Source: Tomitella biformata AHU 1821 (GTDB lineage: Bacteria > Actinomycetota > Actinomycetes > Mycobacteriales > Mycobacteriaceae). From it: a stretch of DNA of 64,000 nucleotides. The notes below the pieces were generated by a model. That model made no database searches. It was not told the origin of the DNA and saw nothing but the letters and a program-made list of their open reading frames with translations. Numbering within the stretch: the stretch's first letter is position 1; each line of letters begins with the position of its first letter. The DNA is taken from contig NZ_BAVQ01000023.1 of the NCBI RefSeq assembly GCF_000524475.1, positions 125,962 through 189,961 on the forward strand, written 5' to 3'. The translations under genes were made by a program, and so were the position numbers. This document shows, piece by piece, positions 30,749 through 39,760 of this stretch.

Positions 30749-31483
30749 GTCAGGTCCTCCTTGATTGGGAATCTCACTTTCCCGCCTATGAACGGGGGAT
30801 GGCAACTGTGCCGCACCGATCTCTTCCTCTTCGCTGACTACGGCAGCGGATTCGGCTTAACGTCGACGCGCCTACCGGCGAACAGGAGAACGTGCTTTCC
30901 TCACGTCGGTCTCACCAACAGGCCCACAGCGCTTCCGCCATCAGCCAACGCGCACGACCGGAAAAAATTGCCTATCCGGGATCAGAATGTGTGGAGCACT
31001 GGAACGACGCAGTCACAGCGGCCCAGCGATTGCGGCGCGTACTCCGAAGGATCAACTAGATCCAGGTGCGGCGGCCAGCACTCTTCACACGGGCGCTACC
31101 GCGCGGGGTTAATCAGTTGGCGATCAGAGCAGGCTGCCAAGCCCTGCGAGGAGACTAGCCAATGTGAGTGCAAGCGATCCGAGCACCATGATGACGTCCT
31201 TTCGATCGTTGAATGATGCACTCTCGACGTTAGGACATGAAGCCATGCGTTGCAACAACTTTCGGCTGTGGACACCAGGGAAACACGCGCTGCCCTGGTA
31301 TGACACCAACAAAAAATTGCCGTCGATGATGGTGCCGGAAGGGCTGCTCTCCGCCGCGTCGCTCACGCGATGGGCGATGAGTGACCCCCGGCCCCGAGAC
31401 TGCAGGTGCTCCCCAGCAAGGTCTGGGCTGGCGCCCAACGCCCCAGATAATTGGCTGAGCGTCCCGGATCTGCCGGCGGCGGC
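30749..31483. other. Gene-poor region with one micropeptide candidate
   Basis: About 735 bp without a standard gene. It holds the csbD promoter side and the 21-codon candidate at 31124-31189. A 55-codon plus-strand frame (30892-31059) has poor codon bias for this genome and is not annotated. Confidence 0.5.
31124..31189 (-). CDS. Hydrophobic 21-aa micropeptide (candidate)
   Basis: ATG 31189 with AAAGGA 7 nt upstream opens MVLGSLALTLASLLAGLGSL-L and stop. It is a single hydrophobic helix with two GSL motifs, reminiscent of the tails of the secreted GSLGSL proteins at 13.7-24 kb. Could be a membrane micropeptide or type I toxin-like peptide, or chance; the good ribosome site and spacing support translation. 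Confidence 0.4.
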   Translation of the reverse strand: MVLGSLALTLASLLAGLGSLL

Positions 31484-32980
31484 CTAAATTGGCCAGGTGT
31501 GCACGGGGTCCCCCTCTCCCATCAGGGTGAGGTAGTCGCGGAGCATCCCGGTCAGAGCCTCCGAGCGAGACGCTCCTGCGTCTTCTCTCGCCCGCACCGC
31601 ATCCCGCTGCCACCGTGCCCCGTTCCGCTCGGCGGTGCACCGCTGTTCAATGATGCCGAGGTACCGCTCGCGGACCGCGCTGTCGATGCCATAGGAGGCG
31701 AGGCCTGCGTGCGCGATGGGAAGCAGCAGCCGCAGCACCAGATCCCGGGGCTCCACCGAGCCGACGGCCGGCCAATGCAGCCGGGCGTCGAATCCGCCGC
31801 GTGCGGCCGCGGCCAGGTTCTCACCCGCCATGCCGAAGGCCATCTGCGACCACAGCGGCCGATCCGCGTCGACTAGCCCACGCACCAGACCGTAGAAGAA
31901 TGCCGCGTCAGCGAGGGTGTCGGCCACCGACGGACCGGCCGGCAGCACCCGGTTCTCCAGTCGCAGATGGTGTCCGCCATCGGTGATGTCGTAGACGGGC
32001 CGATTCCACCGGTAGATGGTGCCGTTGTGCATCTGGAGCTCGGACAGGAGGGGAGTGCCGCCAGCGGCGAGGACAGCTAGCGGATCCTCGTCGCTGCACA
32101 CCGGCAGCAGTGCCGTGAAGTAGCGGGAGTTCTCCTCGAACAGGTCGAAGACCGACGTGATCCACCGCTCCCCGAACCACACCCGAGGCCGCACCCCCTG
32201 GTTGACGAGCTCGGGCGGGCGTATGTCGGTGGACTGCTCGAATAGGGGCAGACGCGTCTCGTGCCATAGTGCGCGGCCGAACAGAAACGGGGAGTTGGCG
32301 CCGACTGCAACCTGCACCGCGCTGATCGCCTGCGCGGCGTTCCAATGGGCGGCGAACTGATCGGGGGCCACTTGCAGGTGCAGCTGCAGCGACGTGCAGG
32401 CGGCCTCGGGCGCGATGGTCCCGAAGCTGGCGTCCAGCTGTTCGGGCGCGCCCCACCTCGATAGCGGGATGCCCGTGATGTGCAGTTCAATGTCCTCGCC
32501 GCGGGCTCTGAGCATTTGCTCGTTGAGCAGGCCGTAACGGGGGTCGTCGGAGATCGCCTTGCGCGTCAGGTGCTCCTCGCGCAGCGTCGGGAGGATTCCG
32601 ATCATCGCCAGTTCGCGTCCAGAGCGCCGCGCATGCTCGTTCGCCGAATTCAACACGCCGCGCAGGCTCTCTTCGAACTCGAGCAGGTGCCTGCCGCGCA
32701 ACGGATGCGGGGGCATGTTGATCTCGATATTAAACTGACCGAGCTCAGTCTGGAACGTGTCGTCGTTGACCGCGTCCAGCACCTGAGTGTTCGCCATCGC
32801 CGGCTCTGCCGCTGAGTCGACGAGATTCAACTCGACTTCGATGCCGATCCTGGGCTCGGCGACATCGAAGTCGTCCTGCGCCAGCATCTGGGCGAGCGCC
32901 TCGAGGCAACGATTGCCCCGCTCCCGAAAAAGGGATCGATCCTTCCGCGTGAACCTGCGGGGTGCGACGTCTTCACCCAT
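31484..32980 (-). CDS. Glutamate-cysteine ligase family (GCS2) protein
   Basis: 498-aa ATP-dependent carboxylate-amine ligase of the GCS2 superfamily. RIGIEVELNLVD is the Glu-rich Mg/ATP-binding strand; QFNIEINMPPHPLRG, LQLHLQVAPDQFAAHWNAAQ and ANSPFLFGRALWHETRLPLF are the following conserved blocks. GGHHLRLENRVLPAGPSVAD closes the active site. Actinobacteria make mycothiol, not glutathione, so the true substrate pair is probably another amino acid or amine. ATG 32980 has AGAGGGG 9 nt upstream; ATG 33043 is the longer alternative. Ends 295 bp from the micropeptide candidate. Confidence 0.85.
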   Translation of the reverse strand: MGEDVAPRRFTRKDRSLFRERGNRCLEALAQMLAQDDFDVAEPRIGIEVELNLVDSAAEPAMANTQVLDAVNDDTFQTELGQFNIEINMPPHPLRGRHLLEFEESLRGVLNSANEHARRSGRELAMIGILPTLREEHLTRKAISDDPRYGLLNEQMLRARGEDIELHITGIPLSRWGAPEQLDASFGTIAPEAACTSLQLHLQVAPDQFAAHWNAAQAISAVQVAVGANSPFLFGRALWHETRLPLFEQSTDIRPPELVNQGVRPRVWFGERWITSVFDLFEENSRYFTALLPVCSDEDPLAVLAAGGTPLLSELQMHNGTIYRWNRPVYDITDGGHHLRLENRVLPAGPSVADTLADAAFFYGLVRGLVDADRPLWSQMAFGMAGENLAAAARGGFDARLHWPAVGSVEPRDLVLRLLLPIAHAGLASYGIDSAVRERYLGIIEQRCTAERNGARWQRDAVRAREDAGASRSEALTGMLRDYLTLMGEGDPVHTWPI

Positions 32981-33180
32981 TGCGGAGCCCCTCTCATCTA
33001 GCCAAGACCTAGACAACTGACGGTAGTGGCCCGATGCCGACATCGCGTCCCGAACAGTCCAGTTGCGACGTCAATGACTTCGGAGTGTCCGAGGATTCCC
33101 ACACCCCCGGGCACGCGAGGAGAGGCCCGTATCGGCAGGCAAGCAATCGCGCGCAGCGCCGCATAGCCACCGCTATCGGA

Positions 33181-35238
33181 CTACCCCACCCGCCGGCTCA
33201 CCGGCACATTCACAAAGCTTGGCTGATTCGGATCCAGCACCAACCGCTGCGGCTTGAGCCCGCTCTCGTTGAGCATCGGCCCCAGCAGCATCCCCTTGGG
33301 CAGGTTCGCGGCAAACACGTCGACCCGCAGGCGGTGGCCGGGCTGCAGAATGGCCTCGATCGGCGCCATGCCCACGTCCAGGGTCACCGGCTGGCCGGGC
33401 ACCACGGGCTGGCGCGAGGCCAGGGTGAGCTTGTAGAACGGGTCGGTCACGTCGCCGTTCGCGGAGAAGCCGGACTGGGCGGGATCGATCGCCCGCAGCG
33501 ACGAGGTGAGCTGCCCGCTGGTCAGGACCACCGAGGTGCCGTCGGGCGCAACATCATTGAGCGTCGCGGTCCAGTACCCGTCGGTGGCATCGTGCTCGGC
33601 GTTCAGGCGCAGGTTGATCGCGCCGGAGATCTCGGTCGCCTCGGCGACGGGGGCACTGGTGAAGGTCAGCGCGCCGGTCTCGGCCAGCCGGGAGTCGTTG
33701 CCGCAGGCGTCGAAGGCTGCGGCGACGCCGATGGTCTCCTGCGCAGAGTCCCGGGAGCACAGGGTGGTCAGGCCGGGCGCGATGGTCAGCGAGGTCGGCG
33801 CGCCCATGCCGTCAGCGTTGAGGCTGCCGTCGTGCACGGTCCCCGGCGCGGTGCCCGAGGATGCGACGTCGAGATAGAGCCGCTGGTGCGTCATACCCGC
33901 CCGCGGGAAGGAGTCCGCGGTGATCCAGCCGCCGCCCATCTGGTCCATCGTGACCGGGCCCCAGTTCTGGATGCCGTTGTCGATGCCCTTGAGCCAGTGG
34001 TCGAACCACGCGCGCTGCAGCACGTCCAGGCGCGGCGGGTGGTTGGCCTCGCCGAACGCGGAGCCGGGGTTGAGGTGGTAGGTGTCGCCCATGATCAGCT
34101 GCTTCTCGCCGGGCGGCAGCGGGATCTGGTTGTACATCCGCGGCTCGCTGTTGACGAACAGATCGTGCCAGCCGCCGTAGAGCATGGTGGGGGTCTGAAT
34201 GTTCTCCGCGTGGACGATCAAGCCCTTGCGCATCTCGGACTGGTCGTCGAGCAGCTCGGCCATGTTCGAAGGGATGGACTCCACGGTCGGGGTGGTGGCG
34301 CCGGCCCACAGCAGGTCCATAAACGTCAACGGCGACTCCAGCCGGTCGTTCCACCAGGTCGTGTCGAACTCACCCTTGAGCATGGCCTGCACGTCCGGGA
34401 TGAACTTGGTGGCGTTGATCGCGCCCAGCCACAGCGGCATGAAGCCGATGCCGAGGCCGCCGCCGGGGGCGACGACGTCGCGCAGCAAGTCGCCGCCAGG
34501 CTCCACGGGGAAAATCGCCTGCAGCGCCGCGGGGTTCTTCGAGGCCGCCTGCATCTGGTTGATAGCCGAGTAAGAGACCCCGCTCATGCCGACCTTGCCA
34601 TTGGAGAAGCCCTGGGCCGCAGCCCAACTGATGACCTCCACGGTGTCCTGCTGTTCGCGCTCCTGCAGCACCTGCCAGACGCCCTGCGAGAAGCCGGTGC
34701 CGCGGACGTCCACGACCACCTGCGCGTAGCCGCTCTTGACCAACTCCTGATCGATGGTGAACGTGCGCAGCCCGCCGCCGTTGACGGCCTTGACCAGCTC
34801 GGTGATCCCGGTGAACGGCTTCGCGTCCGGGTTGAGGCTGCGCGTGAACTCCATGACGGGGTCTATGAGCTCGGGCATTGAGACCGCCGCGTTGGCGACA
34901 GCCGAGACGAGCTTGGTGTACGGGGTCATGTTGACGATGACGGGCGTCTGGACGTCGACGGGATTACCCGATGCGTCCGCGGGGCGATAGACGTTCGACT
35001 TGAGGACGGTGCCATCGCTCATCGTGATCGGCACGTCCCACTCGACGTGCACGCCCGGGTACTGCTGCGGGCCGTCGTGCGTGGCAGTCCACGCGGCGCC
35101 GGCCGCCCCGCCTTCGGGCTGGGCGGTGTCTGTCGCGGTAATTGACGGGGCCGCGCCGGCGGGGGTCAACAGCCCCACGCCCAGTGCGATCACCGCCGCA
35201 GGCGCGGCAAGAACGGTCCTGAACTTGCGACGACGCAT
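33181..35238 (-). CDS. Secreted CocE/NonD-type (X-Pro dipeptidyl-peptidase S15 fold) hydrolase
   Basis: 685-aa exported serine hydrolase. Signal peptide RRRKFRTVLAAPAAVIALGV then GLLTPAGAAPS. The alpha/beta-hydrolase domain (residues ~90-430) carries PVIVNMTPYTKL, VVVDVRGTGFSQGVW, the nucleophile elbow VGMSGVSYSAINQ (Ser after GV) and GGWHDLFVNSEP (catalytic-loop region). The C-terminal jellyroll (residues ~470-685) has AINLRLNAEHDATDGYWTAT and PGHRLRVDVFAANLP. Family members cleave esters, amides or acyl-peptides; the substrate is unknown. ATG 35238 gives the signal peptide and has GAGGG 8 nt upstream. A palindrome at 35319-35328 may control it. Confidence 0.9.
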   Translation of the reverse strand: MRRRKFRTVLAAPAAVIALGVGLLTPAGAAPSITATDTAQPEGGAAGAAWTATHDGPQQYPGVHVEWDVPITMSDGTVLKSNVYRPADASGNPVDVQTPVIVNMTPYTKLVSAVANAAVSMPELIDPVMEFTRSLNPDAKPFTGITELVKAVNGGGLRTFTIDQELVKSGYAQVVVDVRGTGFSQGVWQVLQEREQQDTVEVISWAAAQGFSNGKVGMSGVSYSAINQMQAASKNPAALQAIFPVEPGGDLLRDVVAPGGGLGIGFMPLWLGAINATKFIPDVQAMLKGEFDTTWWNDRLESPLTFMDLLWAGATTPTVESIPSNMAELLDDQSEMRKGLIVHAENIQTPTMLYGGWHDLFVNSEPRMYNQIPLPPGEKQLIMGDTYHLNPGSAFGEANHPPRLDVLQRAWFDHWLKGIDNGIQNWGPVTMDQMGGGWITADSFPRAGMTHQRLYLDVASSGTAPGTVHDGSLNADGMGAPTSLTIAPGLTTLCSRDSAQETIGVAAAFDACGNDSRLAETGALTFTSAPVAEATEISGAINLRLNAEHDATDGYWTATLNDVAPDGTSVVLTSGQLTSSLRAIDPAQSGFSANGDVTDPFYKLTLASRQPVVPGQPVTLDVGMAPIEAILQPGHRLRVDVFAANLPKGMLLGPMLNESGLKPQRLVLDPNQPSFVNVPVSRRVG

Positions 35239-35318
35239 CGTCTGCTCCCTCTGCTCACATTGCTCGCGTCCCCCGCTTGTGACTTTGCTCGCCCAGCAGA
35301 GGTTCCGTGAGCAAGTTA

Positions 35319-35328
35319 ACTCATGAGT
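35319..35328. promoter_or_regulatory. Palindrome ACTCATGAGT upstream of the secreted hydrolase
   Basis: Perfect 10-bp palindrome about 80 bp before the start at 35238, in A/T-rich DNA; flanks GTTA ... AAC extend it imperfectly. TetR-like operators in mycolata look similar. The regulator is unknown. Confidence 0.45.
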
Positions 35329-35456
35329 AACAAGTTTGCATAACCACACGATGTGTACAGAGATTCCGGTAATTGAGGATTGCACTAGACGTCCAACTAC
35401 AACTTGCACGTCCAGTCCAATCCTCGGGTTCAGCTCCGGCGCTGGCAGCGGCAGCG

Positions 35457-36917
35457 CTATCCGAGCCCCAGCTCCCGAGCCGTGCCCGCCAGCGCGGCGT
35501 CGACCTTCCCCTGGTCTGCGGTGTCCAGGCTGGGCAGGAGCTGCTGCAAGGCCGGTGCCCAGCGGCCGTAGTCCCGGGGGAAACACTGGCCCAGCAGGTC
35601 GGCCATGGCCGACGGAGCGATCGACGCGCCCGGCGAGGCACCGAGCAGTCCCGCGATGGTGCCGTTCGCGCCGGTGACAAGCTCCGTGCCGAACATCAAC
35701 ACTCCCCCACGCTTGCGGTCCGGCTTGATCAGCTGCGCGCGCTGGCCGGCCTGCACCATCTCCCAGTCCCGTGGATCGGCCTCTGGGTAGAAACGCGCGA
35801 GCTGGCGGAACTTTTTACTCGGCGACGCCAGCAGCTGTCCCACGAGGTAGCGGACGAGTGCCAGATTCTGGAGGCCGACCGCCAGCAGCGCAACAATGTT
35901 GCCGGGCCGGATGGTCGTGAACAGGTCGATCAGCTTGCCGTGCTTGAGCAGCCGGGTGCTGAAGGTGGCGTAGGGGCCGAACATGAGCGCCGAGACGCCG
36001 TCGACCTCCCGGCGGTCCAGGTGCGGCACCGACATCGGCGGCGCGCCCACATCGACCTGGCTGTAAACCTTCGCCTCGTGCCGCGCGACCACCTCGGGGT
36101 TCTCCGTGCGCAGGAACTGGGCGCCCAGCGGGAACACCCCGTAGCCACGCACCTCCGGGATCCGCGCCTTCTGCAAGAGCTTGAGCGCGTAGCCGCCGGC
36201 CCCGACGAACACGAACCGCGAGCGCAGCCGGAATCTCGTGCCGCTCTCCAGTTCTCGTCCAGTCACCGTCCACAGCCCATCCGAGCCGCGCTTGAGCCCG
36301 CTCACCTCGTGCCGCAGCGCCACCTGCGCCCCGGAGGCCCGCGCCAGCTCCGTGGTCAGCGCGCCGAAGTCCACGTCGGTGGCCGCGGCGTAGCGGTTCG
36401 CCGCGATGGCCTGCCCCGGCTTACGTCCGGCCATCAGCAGCGGCGCCCACTCGCCAATCACTGCGGGGTCGGTGCTGAACTCCATCGCCGAGAACAGCGG
36501 GGAGCCCTGCAGGCGCTGGTGGCGGCGGCGCAGATACTCGACGTCCGGCTCGCCGAAGACCACATCCATGTGCGGCGTGGGGTTGATGAAGCTGGTCGTG
36601 AGGTCCCCCGCCGCGGCCAGCGAGGCCCAGAACTGGCGGCTCTGGTGGAACTGGCGCGCGATGTCCTCGGCCTGCGAGCCGTTGTCCGGGTCCGGCATGT
36701 AATTCAGCTCGCACAGCCCCGAGTGCCCGGTGCCCGCGTTATTCCACGCGCCGGAGCTCTCACCCGCCAGCTCACCGAGACGCTCGAGCATCGTGATGGA
36801 CCAATCCGGCTCCAGCCGCGCCAGCATCGCGCCAAGCGTGGCGGACATGATGCCCCCGCCGATCAGCACTACGTCCCGCACACTGGCATCCCCGGTCACG
36901 CTCGTGGTGGTTCGCAT
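35457..36917 (-). CDS. mqo: Malate:quinone oxidoreductase
   Basis: FAD-dependent membrane-associated enzyme oxidising malate to oxaloacetate and passing electrons to menaquinone (EC 1.1.5.4), a TCA-cycle step. 486 aa, the normal length. FAD loop DVVLIGGGIMSATLGAMLAR at residues ~15-34. Diagnostic segments are NNAGTGHSGLCELNY, IRPGNIVALLAVGLQNLALV and LLGASPGASIAPSAMADLLG. ATG 36917 is the natural start. It is divergent from a LysR-type gene with a LysR-like dyad in between, so control by that regulator is likely. Confidence 0.95.
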   Translation of the reverse strand: MRTTTSVTGDASVRDVVLIGGGIMSATLGAMLARLEPDWSITMLERLGELAGESSGAWNNAGTGHSGLCELNYMPDPDNGSQAEDIARQFHQSRQFWASLAAAGDLTTSFINPTPHMDVVFGEPDVEYLRRRHQRLQGSPLFSAMEFSTDPAVIGEWAPLLMAGRKPGQAIAANRYAAATDVDFGALTTELARASGAQVALRHEVSGLKRGSDGLWTVTGRELESGTRFRLRSRFVFVGAGGYALKLLQKARIPEVRGYGVFPLGAQFLRTENPEVVARHEAKVYSQVDVGAPPMSVPHLDRREVDGVSALMFGPYATFSTRLLKHGKLIDLFTTIRPGNIVALLAVGLQNLALVRYLVGQLLASPSKKFRQLARFYPEADPRDWEMVQAGQRAQLIKPDRKRGGVLMFGTELVTGANGTIAGLLGASPGASIAPSAMADLLGQCFPRDYGRWAPALQQLLPSLDTADQGKVDAALAGTARELGLG

Positions 36918-36968
36918 CAGGATCGCCCCTCTCGGCTGGTTGTGAACCCATCGTGCGCCCCACCATTC

Positions 36969-36996
36969 AATCCGTCCAATGATATTTAGATGGGTT
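36969..36996. promoter_or_regulatory. LysR-type binding dyad between mqo and lysR-like gene
   Basis: Inverted repeat AATCCGTCCAA (36969-36979) and TTAGATGGGTT (36986-36996), 8 of 11 positions paired, 6-bp A/T spacer. It lies 13 bp before the LysR start and 51 bp before mqo, the usual place for a divergent LysR site. Confidence 0.6.
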
Positions 36997-37008
36997 TACG
37001 ATGCAGAT

Positions 37009-37917
37009 ATGGATCAATTAGCCGGCGGTCTCGGCGAGGTCGCCCCACTGCTCGCCGCCTTCGACGCGGCCGCCCGCGAGGGCCACATCACGCGCGCCGC
37101 GGAGCTCCTGGAGGTCCCGCAGTCCTCCATCAGCCGACGGCTCAAGGCGCTCGAGCGGGCACTCGGCGTGCAACTGTTCCAGCCCGTGGGCCGACGCGTG
37201 GCCCTCACCGTCCAGGGCCGCGACCTGCACGAGCGGACTGCCGGACTGCTCCGGCAGCTCGATGACGCGATCGACGAGGTGCGCGCCGACGCCGACCCCG
37301 CGCACGGCCGCGTCCGCTTCGGGTTCCCCCTGACCCTGGGCCCCGTCAGCATTCCCTCGACGCTCGCGCACTTCCACGCGTCGGCGCCCGGCATCCGGCT
37401 GCACCTGACCCAGGCGCACGGCGAGGCCCTCGCTGAGATGGTGCGCGATGGCAGCCTCGACCTCGCCGTGACCATTCCCCCGCCCGCGGACCTGCCGTTC
37501 ACGATGCTCGGCCGCCAGCGGATCCTGGCCCACGTCGCACTTGGCCACCCCCTCGCCGGCCGCACACGCGTCGACCTGGCCGAGCTCGTGGAGGAGCCCT
37601 TCATTGCCAGCCCGCCCAGCTTCCACCTGCGAATGCTGCTCGACACCTGGTGCGCCGAGGCAGGTTTCACCCCACGTGTCGGCTTCGAGATCAGCGAGTT
37701 CGAGACCATTCGCGAGCTAGCCGCGCAGGGCCTCGGCATCGCTCTGCTACCGGCCGGCGAGACCCCGCGACCGGATCTAGTGGGGATCCCACTCACGGGC
37801 GTCCGCGACCGCGCCGTGGGGCTCACCACTGGGCGCCACCGCCCGACGGCCGCCACCACGCTGCTGCACGCGCACCTGGTGACACATGCGGCCGGGTTCG
37901 TGAATCTGGGCTCGTGA
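37009..37917 (+). CDS. LysR-family transcriptional regulator
   Basis: 302-aa regulator. The N-terminal winged HTH is at residues ~8-65 (LAAFDAAAREGHITRAAELL, then VPQSSISRRLKALERALGVQ). The effector domain (residues ~90-295) has RVRFGFPLTLGPVSIPSTLA and HGEALAEMVRDGSLDLAVTI. ATG 37009 is preferred to ATG 36979, which would place the operator inside the gene. Divergent from mqo, so probably a regulator of malate oxidation or of carbon flux (inference). It ends 11 bp before the convergent pentapeptide gene. Confidence 0.92.
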   Translation: MDQLAGGLGEVAPLLAAFDAAAREGHITRAAELLEVPQSSISRRLKALERALGVQLFQPVGRRVALTVQGRDLHERTAGLLRQLDDAIDEVRADADPAHGRVRFGFPLTLGPVSIPSTLAHFHASAPGIRLHLTQAHGEALAEMVRDGSLDLAVTIPPPADLPFTMLGRQRILAHVALGHPLAGRTRVDLAELVEEPFIASPPSFHLRMLLDTWCAEAGFTPRVGFEISEFETIRELAAQGLGIALLPAGETPRPDLVGIPLTGVRDRAVGLTTGRHRPTAATTLLHAHLVTHAAGFVNLGS

Positions 37918-37928
37918 GCCGGGGCCCG

Positions 37929-38744
37929 TCACCAATGCCCGGGCGTGTCCACTCCCTCGGGCAGGCGCGTGCGTGCATCGCCGCGGCTCGAGTTGGCTTG
38001 GGACTGCGTCAGATACAGCGCGCGAGAGAGATCGGCACCCTCGATGCGGACATCGCGCAGGTCCGCGCCCAGCAGGTCCACCGCAGTGAGGTCGCACCCG
38101 CGCAGATCTGCCGCGATCAGGCAGGCTCCGCGCAGATCTGCCCCGCACAGACTCTGCCCACGCAGGTCCGCTCCCGCCAGATCCTTCGACAAGCTTTGCG
38201 AGCCGTCGGCTTCGTAGGACGACCGGATCTCCGCGCTCACCGCCATGAGCACTGTCCGGACGTCCGCGTGCAGCGCCGCGATGTCGGCCGCGAGCAGTTC
38301 CTCGGCGCTTCCGCCCGTGAGCGCCGCGATGGTCTCGAGGTGCGCCTGCGCCCGGCGGACGAGGTCCCGGTCGTATGCGCGGGACTGGGCCTCGAGGAGG
38401 TGCCAGGCCATCTCGTGCACCTGGGTGACCACCGCGAAGGCGGCGAACATCTGCCCTCGGGTCTGGGGCCTCTCTCGCCAGCCGACGCCGGCGAACAGCC
38501 GCTGGGACACGGTTTGGCCCGCGCCCAGGCAATCGAAGCTGATGCAGCCGCGATAGCCGCGTCCGCGCAGGCTCTCGTGGATTCCGCAGGAGTATGCCGG
38601 CGTCAGATTTGGGCAGGGCGTGCCCGCGGGCTTGTCCACGGGAAAGTCCGCCGACCTCGAAAAGCCCAGGGCGGTGCAGCACAGGGCGAAGCAGTGAGAG
38701 CAATCCGCGCGCAGGTCAGCGCGGCGGAGGGATGGGGCAGGCAT
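37929..38744 (-). CDS. Pentapeptide-repeat protein with Cys-rich N-terminus
   Basis: 271-aa protein. The C-terminal ~70 residues form a short right-handed quadrilateral helix of A(D/N)LRG-type repeats: KDLAGADLRGQSLCGADLRG, then ACLIAADLRGCDLTAVDLLG, then ADLRDVRIEGADLSRALYL. The N-terminal part (residues ~5-85) is Cys-rich (RADCSHCFALCCTAL, PAYSCGIHESLRGRGYRGC) and could bind a metal. A helical middle (VVTQVHEMAWHLLEAQSRAY) links them. ATG 38744 has GGAG 7 nt upstream. The repeats are too few for a full gyrase mimic. The function is unknown. Confidence 0.85.
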   Translation of the reverse strand: MPAPSLRRADLRADCSHCFALCCTALGFSRSADFPVDKPAGTPCPNLTPAYSCGIHESLRGRGYRGCISFDCLGAGQTVSQRLFAGVGWRERPQTRGQMFAAFAVVTQVHEMAWHLLEAQSRAYDRDLVRRAQAHLETIAALTGGSAEELLAADIAALHADVRTVLMAVSAEIRSSYEADGSQSLSKDLAGADLRGQSLCGADLRGACLIAADLRGCDLTAVDLLGADLRDVRIEGADLSRALYLTQSQANSSRGDARTRLPEGVDTPGHW

Positions 38745-39112
38745 GTGAGCTCCAGGGAGTGGTTCCGATGTGGGGCGGAAGCGGGGAACCCACACTGGGG
38801 TTCCCTCCCGAGGCACACGGAATCACCACCGCGCGCAGGCGCGGCGCACAACGGCCGTTCAGGGCCGGATACGCGGTCTGGATCTAGTTCACAGACGAAT
38901 CATGGAAGTCACTGCGCTCAAGATAGCAGCAGGCCGCGCTCACTATTGCCCTTCCCCAGCCCTGCGCCGGGCGGGCAGACGCGCCGGGGCCCAACGCGAA
39001 ACCCCAGAATCTGCCCGCTCGACGTTTTTGGCACTCCTGCGGCAACACAGGCGAATACTTGCCCCTGACACAGTGACAAGGTGTCGAATGGTCGGTGAAG
39101 GAGGTGGTTGTC
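38745..39112. other. Divergent intergenic region with MerR-type promoter
   Basis: No credible gene in 38745-39050. The right end holds the MerR-type promoter at 39059-39089. An A/T-poor hairpin-like stretch near 38945-38990 was seen but could not be resolved into a clear terminator. Confidence 0.5.
39059..39089 (+). promoter_or_regulatory. MerR-type promoter with 19-bp spacer
   Basis: TTGCCC (39059-39064) and TCGAAT (39084-39089) are exactly 19 bp apart. The spacer holds the dyad CCCTGACAC-A-GTGACAAGG (39063-39081, 7 of 9 pairs). The over-long spacer with a central dyad is the hallmark of promoters untwisted by MerR proteins; the MerR gene is the second gene of this operon. Confidence 0.7.
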
Positions 39113-39760
39113 GTGACTGCAACCAAGAACAACCTCGCCGCGCCCACATCGTCGGATCGACTGCACGCGGCCCTGACCGCCGGCACCTATCCCGACGCCC
39201 GCCTCGCGGACACGCTGATCGCCCGATGCGCCGTGGAGCCGGACTTCTACGTCCGCGACATGCTCACCTGGGCCCTCTGCCGTCTCCCCGCGGAGAGCAC
39301 GGTCTTGCGGCTGATCCGCGAGCTCGGCTCGGACACCGCGCAGGCCCGCAGCCAGGCGCTGCACACCCTGTCCAAGATTGGGGATCCGCGCGCGTGGCCC
39401 GCGGCGGCGGCGCTGCTGCACGACGCCGATGACGAGGTCGCGCGCAGCGCGTGGCGGGCCGCCGCGGCGCTCGTCCCGGCCGCCGAGAAACCGGCGCTCG
39501 CAGCTGATCTGGCCACCGCACTCGGCCGGGGCGACCACGAGATGCAGCGCAGTTTGAGTCGCGCGCTGGCGGGACTCGGCGAGGTGGCCCACCCGGTGCT
39601 CAACGCCGCCGCGACCAGTCCCGATCCGCGCGTTCGCGCGCATGCGGAGGCCACCGGGCAGCTCTACGAGGACCCCGACAGCGGGTTCGCCAGCGCGCTG
39701 GAGATCGCCAACCGCGTGGCGGCCCTGGGTGCCGTGCAGCGGGAGGAGGCGGGATGCTGA
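39113..39760 (+). CDS. HEAT-repeat protein
   Basis: 215-aa all-helical protein built of HEAT repeats: YVRDMLTWALCRLPAESTVL, SQALHTLSKIGDPRAWPAAA and ARSAWRAAAALVPAAEKPAL. No enzyme motif is present. GTG 39113 has AAGGAGG 8 nt upstream. It overlaps the MerR-HEAT gene by 7 bp (ATGCTGA), and its repeats resemble those of the MerR fusion, so the two probably bind each other or share a ligand (inference). Confidence 0.82.
   Translation: MTATKNNLAAPTSSDRLHAALTAGTYPDARLADTLIARCAVEPDFYVRDMLTWALCRLPAESTVLRLIRELGSDTAQARSQALHTLSKIGDPRAWPAAAALLHDADDEVARSAWRAAAALVPAAEKPALAADLATALGRGDHEMQRSLSRALAGLGEVAHPVLNAAATSPDPRVRAHAEATGQLYEDPDSGFASALEIANRVAALGAVQREEAGC

Noticed and set aside
30892-31059. 55-codon plus-strand frame with AGGAG upstream
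   Set aside because: Codon third positions are not GC-rich as in real genes here, and the spacing to the start is too short (3 nt).
33034-34881. 615-codon open frame antisense to the secreted hydrolase
   Set aside because: Composition (His, Arg, Gly, Val rich, no domain) is that of a high-GC antisense shadow; the minus strand encodes a full CocE-type protein.
35373-36989. 538-codon open frame antisense to mqo
   Set aside because: Same reason: shadow of a firmly identified gene on the other strand.
37650-39068. Long plus-strand frame over the pentapeptide gene
   Set aside because: Arg/Gly-rich with no motif; the minus strand has pentapeptide repeats and a ribosome site.
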